From JBBKWQ01 sp037969115 (lineage in GTDB: Bacteria; Actinomycetota; Acidimicrobiia; Acidimicrobiales; Ilumatobacteraceae): DNA of 10,693 nt. Positions 6,828 to 10,693 of the stretch are shown here, piece by piece (within the stretch, counting starts at the first letter, position 1; every line of letters starts with the position of its first letter). The notes beneath the pieces are model-generated. The model had not been told where the DNA came from, did no database searches, and was given only the letters and a program-made list of their open reading frames with translations. Made by a program: the position numbers and the translations under genes. Location of the stretch: NCBI GenBank assembly GCA_037969115.1, contig JBBKWQ010000418.1:1-10693 (forward strand), in the 5' to 3' direction.

Positions 6828-6959
6828 CCGCCGGAACGCACGTCGTGTTCGGCACCGGCCCTGCCGGTCGCGCCGTCGCCGCTGCACTCCTCCTCCCGAG
6901 TTCGCATGATCAACCGCAGCGGCACCCCTCGTACAGCCTCGCCGAGGCCACAAACATGA
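6824..6959 (+). pseudogene. Truncated NAD(P)-binding Rossmann-fold (epimerase-like) remnant
   Basis: From GTG 6824 the frame reads VTAGTHVVFGTGPAGRAVAA and then ALLL: the first beta strand, the GxGxxG dinucleotide loop and helix A of an atypical short-chain dehydrogenase/epimerase. In the next frame, 6897-6956 reads RVRMINRSGTPRTASPRPQT, matching the second strand (the pattern RVR..NRSG of this family), and stops at TGA 6957. The join has lost several codons and changed frame; a native protein would have a short loop such as RRGH between these parts. The remaining roughly 250 codons are absent. As sequenced, ribosomes starting at 6824 would make a 49-residue peptide ending at 6973. That open frame overlaps the membrane protein stop (GTGA) and the MMPL start (ATGA), so coupling survives although the enzyme does not. 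Confidence 0.65.
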
Positions 6960-6964
6960 AGGAG
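6958..6964 (+). promoter_or_regulatory. Shine-Dalgarno GAAGGAG before the MMPL gene
   Basis: GAAGGAG precedes tandem ATG codons at 6970 and 6973, 5 and 8 nt away. The spacing favours the second ATG, which would shorten the protein by one residue. The strong site allows the transporter to be translated independently of the broken gene before it. Confidence 0.75.
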
Positions 6965-6969
6965 ACGTC

Positions 6970-9177
6970 ATGATGTCCTCACTCGCTTCACTCGTCGTTC
7001 GCCGCCGTCGGGCAGTCATCGGCATCTGGATCCTGATCCTGCTCGGTGCTGGAACCGTCGGCAGTTCGGCGTTCTCGGTTCTGTCGTCCAGCTTCGGAGC
7101 AGGACCCAGCACCGAGTCGGGCCGGGTCACCGAGCGCCTCGACGATCTCGCCGAAACCGGCGGCGAGATCGCCATCATCGTCGACGGCATCGATGTCGAC
7201 GACCCCGGCACAGCGAACTCACTGCACAGCGGACTCGAACGTATTGCATCGATCGATGGCGTCATCGCCGTCGTCGACCCGTGGTCGAGTGGCTCCGACG
7301 CGCTGCGCGCCAGTGACGGTCGCGCCGCCCTCGCCGTAGTCACCATCAGGGGCGACCTCGACGAAGAGGCCGAGCTCGACCTTGCCCATCAGATCACCGA
7401 CGTCGCCCGCGACCTCGACGCACCGAAGGTCCTCGTCGGCGGCAACGTACTCGTCAGTGAGCAGTTCGCCACGGCATCGGAGAAGGACCTGCTGCGCGGC
7501 GAAGCAATTGCCCTGCCGATCGCGATCATCGCCATGATCTTCCTGCTCGGCGGACTGCGCGCCGCCGGCATGCCGCTGCTCGTCGCCCTCGCCGGTGTCG
7601 TCACGTCGCTGGCCGTGCTCGTCGCGGCCACCGCGCTTGGTGACGTGTCGATCTTCTCGATCAATGTCGTCAACATGCTCGGAATCGGACTTGGCATCGA
7701 CTACGGGCTGCTGATGGTCAATCGGTTCCGCGAAGAACGCGGGAGGGGACTCGAACTGCACGATGCCGTCGTTCAAACGGTCACCACCGCAGGCCAGACC
7801 GTGGTCTTCTCAGCGCTCACCGTCGCCGTCGCGATGTGCGGCTTGTTCGTCTTCGGTCTGCCCATCCTGTCGTCGTTCGGTATCGCCGGCCTTGGCGTCG
7901 TCTTGCTCTGCATGGCCGCCGCGATCACGCTGCTCCCCGCAACGCTCGCCACGGTCGGGGAAAGGATCCGGCCGTTGGCGCCGGCCGCGGACGTCGAGGG
8001 CCGCTTCTACCGGCTCACCCGCTGGGTGCAAGGCCACGCTGTCGCCGTCGCAGGGTTCACCATCGTCGTGCTTTTGCTGCTCGGCGTGCCATTCCTCGGG
8101 GCTCGGTTCGAGATCGGCGATGCCCGTTCTCTGCCGCAATCCTCCGAGGCTCGAGACGTCGCGCTCACCCTCGCCGATCGCTTCCCGGCCCGCGGCACCG
8201 ACCCCGTCACCGTGATTGCCGAGAGCGAACCCGACAGCGCCGAGTTTCTCGGCTGGTACGAGCAGCTTGCGACCATGCCCGGAGTCGTCGGAACCGCAAT
8301 CCGCCTCGACACTCCGCCCGGCCTCACGGTCCTCGACATCACCCCCGCCGGGACCTCACAGAGCCGTGAAGCATCAGCGGTTGTCGAGCAGCTGCGCAGC
8401 CAACGGCCGGTGTTCGAGACTGAGGTCGGCGGCATCGCTGCCGAGCTCATCGACATCAAGGACCGCCTCACCGAACGGCTTCCCTGGGCGGCGCTCCTGG
8501 TTGTGCTCGCCACGCTCGTACTGTTGTTCCTGATGACCGGCTCGATCATCGTGCCCATCAAGGCGGTCATCATGAACATCCTCAGCCTCGCTGCGAGCTT
8601 CGGTGCGCTGGCATGGATCTTCCAGGAAGGACACCTCGCCGGGCTTATTGGCTTCGAACCCGTCGCCGCTCTCGACCTCTGGATGCCGGTCCTGATCCTC
8701 ATCTTCGCGTTCGGACTGTCGATGGACTACGAGGTCTTCCTGCTGTCGCGCATCAAGGAAGTTCACGACGAGACCGCCGACAACGACCTCGCGGTCGCTG
8801 TCGGCCTGCAGCGCAGCGGCCGCATCATCACATCCGCCGCGCTGCTCATCGTGATCGTCTTCGCCGGCTTCGCCGCTGGGGAGGTTCTCGCCATCAAGCA
8901 GCTCGGCGTTGGGCTCGCGATTGCTGTGCTCGTCGACGCCACGATCGTCCGTACCCTCCTCGTGCCCGCCACGATGAAACTCCTCGGCGAACGCAACTGG
9001 TGGGCCCCCGCCCCTCTCCGGCGCTTCCATCAGCGATTCGGACTCCACGAAGCGCCGACACCGACCGGGCCCACAGTCGGGGAGACCGACCTCGACGTGT
9101 TCGAGGCGGCCGCGTACGTCGGATCAGGCGTCGAGGTCGAGATCGTCGGCGCTGGCGCAGGAAGCCTCGACCGATGA
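6970..9177 (+). CDS. MMPL family transporter (RND superfamily)
   Basis: This encodes 735 residues with the family's two-fold layout. TM1 is about 15-35, the first extracytoplasmic domain about 36-178, TM2-6 about 180-340, TM7 about 355-378, the second extracytoplasmic domain to about 503, and TM8-12 from 506 to about 685. Each half carries the Asp-Tyr pair used for proton relay in MmpL proteins: GLGIDYGLLMVNRFREE (D244, Y245) and GLSMDYEVFLLSRIKE (D586, Y587). The protein is predicted to be a proton-driven exporter of lipids or other hydrophobic compounds in the cell membrane. The length matches the shorter, actinomycete-wide MMPL proteins. A tail of about 50 residues, acidic and Gly/Val-rich at its end, follows the last helix. 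The stop overlaps the next ATG (ATGA, 9174-9177). The substrate cannot be deduced from the sequence; nearby enzyme genes that might have hinted at it are broken. Confidence 0.93.
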   Translation: MMSSLASLVVRRRRAVIGIWILILLGAGTVGSSAFSVLSSSFGAGPSTESGRVTERLDDLAETGGEIAIIVDGIDVDDPGTANSLHSGLERIASIDGVIAVVDPWSSGSDALRASDGRAALAVVTIRGDLDEEAELDLAHQITDVARDLDAPKVLVGGNVLVSEQFATASEKDLLRGEAIALPIAIIAMIFLLGGLRAAGMPLLVALAGVVTSLAVLVAATALGDVSIFSINVVNMLGIGLGIDYGLLMVNRFREERGRGLELHDAVVQTVTTAGQTVVFSALTVAVAMCGLFVFGLPILSSFGIAGLGVVLLCMAAAITLLPATLATVGERIRPLAPAADVEGRFYRLTRWVQGHAVAVAGFTIVVLLLLGVPFLGARFEIGDARSLPQSSEARDVALTLADRFPARGTDPVTVIAESEPDSAEFLGWYEQLATMPGVVGTAIRLDTPPGLTVLDITPAGTSQSREASAVVEQLRSQRPVFETEVGGIAAELIDIKDRLTERLPWAALLVVLATLVLLFLMTGSIIVPIKAVIMNILSLAASFGALAWIFQEGHLAGLIGFEPVAALDLWMPVLILIFAFGLSMDYEVFLLSRIKEVHDETADNDLAVAVGLQRSGRIITSAALLIVIVFAGFAAGEVLAIKQLGVGLAIAVLVDATIVRTLLVPATMKLLGERNWWAPAPLRRFHQRFGLHEAPTPTGPTVGETDLDVFEAAAYVGSGVEVEIVGAGAGSLDR

Positions 9178-9606
9178 CGACGCCGCCGAGCGTCGATGTA
9201 CGGATCTCCACGAGCTCACCATCATCGTCGTCGTCGACAACGCAACGGACACTCTCTCGAGCATCCCCCGGATGTTCCCCAGCTTCCCGAGATGGCATAC
9301 CTGCTCGGACGCATTCCGCCGACGGGCCAACACGACAGCCACGACTGTGTCGTCAGCTTCGAGCAACTGTGCGTAGCGTGCCACGGATTCTCAGCCCTGG
9401 TGGTCGCCCGACGCGGCGAAGAGAGTGCGACGGTGCTGTTCGACGTCGGCCCCTACGGCGACGTCTGGCTGGCGAACGCCAAACGGCTCGCCGTCGACCT
9501 CGCCGCCATCGATCGTCCGAAACATGCCGACTTGCCCGCCCGACTGCCGACGCCTCCACCGAGCCGCTGGCGGCTGTGGATCATCAACCCGCAGGCCGTT
9601 CGATGA
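9174..9606 (+). pseudogene. Metallo-beta-lactamase-fold hydrolase, frameshifted and truncated
   Basis: Three frames must be read in turn. ATG 9174 gives MTTPPSVDV; frame 2 from 9203 gives DLHELTIIVVVDNATDTLSS; frame 1 from about 9265 gives PPDVPQLPEMAYLLGRIPP, then HDCVVSFEQLCVACHGFSAL, TVLFDVGPYGDVWLANAKR and LAVDLAAID. Joined, these match the N-terminal part of MBL-fold proteins of the dihydropterin-ribofuranosyl-aminobenzene phosphate synthase type (VVDNATD, HG.S.L, VLFD.GP, N...L.VDL..I). The next element should be the zinc-binding HxHxDH motif, but after AAID the sequence turns unrelated and stops at TGA 9606. Both shifts fit loss of a single base; the second falls in a C run (9265-9269) that would need six C. 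The start overlaps the MMPL stop. The missing metal site means no active enzyme could be made even if the frameshifts were base-calling errors. Confidence 0.65.
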
Positions 9607-9616
9607 CGTCCGCCCT

Positions 9617-9636
9617 CATATCCCGATCGGGATGTG
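9617..9636. terminator. Palindrome in the convergent gap, possible two-way terminator
   Basis: ATCCCGATCGGGAT (9620-9633) is a perfect 14-bp palindrome; three more outer pairs (one G-T) extend it to 9617-9636. It lies between the end of the broken MBL gene and the converging hydrolase gene, where a shared terminator is expected. There is no T-run and the loop would be very tight, so a protein-binding site is an equal possibility. Confidence 0.35.
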
Positions 9637-9668
9637 CCGTTGGTTGGTAGCGAACCCAGACTGGATCG

Positions 9669-10693
9669 TCATGGGCAACTGGCTGCTCGGGGTGGGACTG
9701 TGAGGTCGAGCAGGTACGAGTCGATGTGTGCGTCGGCGCAAGCGTTCTTGCCGTAGGTGGTGTGCCCGCTGCCGACGTAGGTGAGGAGGTGTCCGGCTTG
9801 GAGGCGAGATGCGACTCGTTCGGCCGACTCGAAGGGTGTGATCGGGTCGCCGGTATTGCCGACGACCAGGATCGGTGGAGCTCCAGGGGCGATGATCGGT
9901 TCGAGTTCGGTCGGTGCCGGCACGGGCCACTGGAGGCATGGCAGTGCGAAGATGCGAACGTAGGCGCCGCTCAGGTCGGGTAGGACGGTGGCGGCGTCGG
10001 CGGCTTGTGATGCCAGCGCCTCAACTTCGGCTGATGTGGTGGGGTGTGGGACGTCGAGGCAGTCGACTGCGAAGTTCGGTCCGAATTCGAACTCCTCGAC
10101 GAAACTCTCCGCGAACAGTTCGAAGAGTGTTCCGTCGCCGCGTTGCCCTTGAGCGATGGCTTCGTAGAACGGTGCGCGCCACTCGTCGTCGTAGGTGACG
10201 GCGATCCCGGCGATCCCGACGGCGTTGAAGCCGACGTCGGCGTCGCCGGAGCGCAGGGGCTCGGTGCGGACTGCCTCGGCCAGGTCACGGTAGGCCTGAA
10301 GTGGGTCGCCGGTGATGGGGCAGTCGGGTCCGCAGGTGTTGAGGATTTCGGCGAGCGAGCGGTCCAGGGAGGCGGCGGCGTCGACGAGTCGTTCCTCGAG
10401 GTTCGCTTCTGGTTCGACGGTGCCGTCGAGCACCATCGCCCGCAGGCCGTCGGGGAATCGTTGGGCGTAGCGGAGCCCGATGAGGGTGCCGTAGGAGAAG
10501 CCGACGTAGGTGATCTGGTCGCCTCCGAGCGCCAGTCGGATCGCTTCGAGGTCCGACACGGCAGCGTCCGTTCCGATGTGGGCCAGGAGGGAAGCATCGG
10601 CGGTCACACACGTTTCGACAGCGGCGGCGAGTGACGCTTCGAGCATCGCTTGTCCGGCCGCGTCGCGTGGCACGAGGTCGGTGGAGAGGAAGG
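9669..10693 (-). CDS. TAP-like alpha/beta hydrolase (probable secreted peptidase), 5' end outside window
   Basis: At least 341 residues are visible and the frame is open to the right edge (FLSTDLVPRDAAGQ before an internal GTG at 10673), so the true start and any signal peptide lie beyond it. Numbered from 10673, the nucleophile elbow is GFSYG (S60), preceded by SDLEAIRLALG, a typical element before the elbow in this family. The acid is D276 in VVGNTGDPITPF and the base H304 in GSGHTTYG, completing a Ser-Asp-His triad. The C-terminal part fits the TAP-like domain of tripeptidyl aminopeptidases such as Streptomyces Slp and Tap proteins, which are usually exported and release N-terminal peptides. 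Several Cys pairs fit an extracytoplasmic protein. It converges on the MMPL operon and is probably a separate transcription unit. Peptide substrates are assumed from the family; an esterase role is possible. Confidence 0.9.
   Translation of the reverse strand, partial: FLSTDLVPRDAAGQAMLEASLAAAVETCVTADASLLAHIGTDAAVSDLEAIRLALGGDQITYVGFSYGTLIGLRYAQRFPDGLRAMVLDGTVEPEANLEERLVDAAASLDRSLAEILNTCGPDCPITGDPLQAYRDLAEAVRTEPLRSGDADVGFNAVGIAGIAVTYDDEWRAPFYEAIAQGQRGDGTLFELFAESFVEEFEFGPNFAVDCLDVPHPTTSAEVEALASQAADAATVLPDLSGAYVRIFALPCLQWPVPAPTELEPIIAPGAPPILVVGNTGDPITPFESAERVASRLQAGHLLTYVGSGHTTYGKNACADAHIDSYLLDLTVPPRAASCP

Noticed and set aside
8374..9048. Minus-strand frame of 224 codons within MMPL
   Set aside because: Very acidic, His/Asp/Glu-rich translation, opposite well-supported transmembrane segments; a complement-strand artefact.
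9174..9275. Programmed frameshifting in the MBL gene
   Set aside because: Two shifts would be required, no slippery heptamer or downstream structure is evident, and the product would still lack the zinc-binding motif.
8613..9650. Plus-strand frame of 345 codons through the MMPL end and MBL region
   Set aside because: Its sequence is Arg/Pro-rich shadow of the MMPL gene. Only the few codons from ATG 9174 are used, as the first segment of the MBL remnant.
9607..9668. Possible continuation of the MBL or another gene in frame 2 (CRWLVANPDWIVMGNWLL)
   Set aside because: Hydrophobic-looking but not recognisable as any family in any frame; too short to support.
1..10693. Insertion sequence, CRISPR array, tRNA or phage attachment site
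   Set aside because: No transposase, no regularly spaced repeat array, no tRNA-like cloverleaf and no paired terminal repeats were seen, despite the signs of gene decay.

Overview
The window is GC-rich, densely packed bacterial DNA. Codons are strongly G/C-ending, and it carries an AfsR/BTAD-type regulator, a LuxR-family C-terminus, a DrrA-like ABC exporter, an MMPL transporter and a TAP-type hydrolase. Together these point to an actinomycete-type chromosome (Actinomycetota). Acidimicrobiia would fit, but that is a guess from style, not a measured placement. I saw no tRNA, rRNA, CRISPR array or insertion sequence.

Layout. (1) 1-226: the C-terminal helix-turn-helix of a LuxR-family regulator, whose reading frame is broken near base 25. 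(2) 227-315: a short intergenic stretch with a direct repeat and a 16-bp inverted repeat, probably the control region of the next operon. (3) 316-2436: a three-gene operon of a conserved small protein of unknown role, an ABC ATPase joined to it by a 4-bp overlap, and an ABC-2 permease. It is followed by a hairpin. (4) 2437-2758: a gap without an intact gene, holding a minus-strand remnant of an MFS transporter. (5) 2759-5821, minus strand: a 1,020-residue AfsR-like regulator (winged helix, BTAD, NTPase, TPR). (6) 5822-5886: a 65-bp divergent control region with a 9-bp sequence repeated exactly 11 bp apart, the spacing expected for SARP/OmpR-type binding. (7) 5887-9606, plus strand: an operon of a small helical protein, a six-helix membrane protein, a truncated Rossmann-fold dehydrogenase remnant, an intact MMPL transporter and a frameshifted metallo-beta-lactamase-fold remnant. 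Every junction in this operon is a 4-bp overlap. (8) 9669 to the right edge, minus strand: a TAP-like alpha/beta hydrolase whose 5' end lies outside the window.

How it may work together (inference): the AfsR-like protein probably controls its own promoter and the divergent operon, which would deliver a membrane protein and an MMPL exporter. The ABC operon may be a second export module, possibly linked to the LuxR-type regulator. The striking point is that four loci (LuxR, MFS, dehydrogenase, MBL) are broken while the long regulator and the MMPL gene are intact over 3.1 and 2.2 kb. That suggests real decay of an accessory cluster rather than a generally poor sequence.
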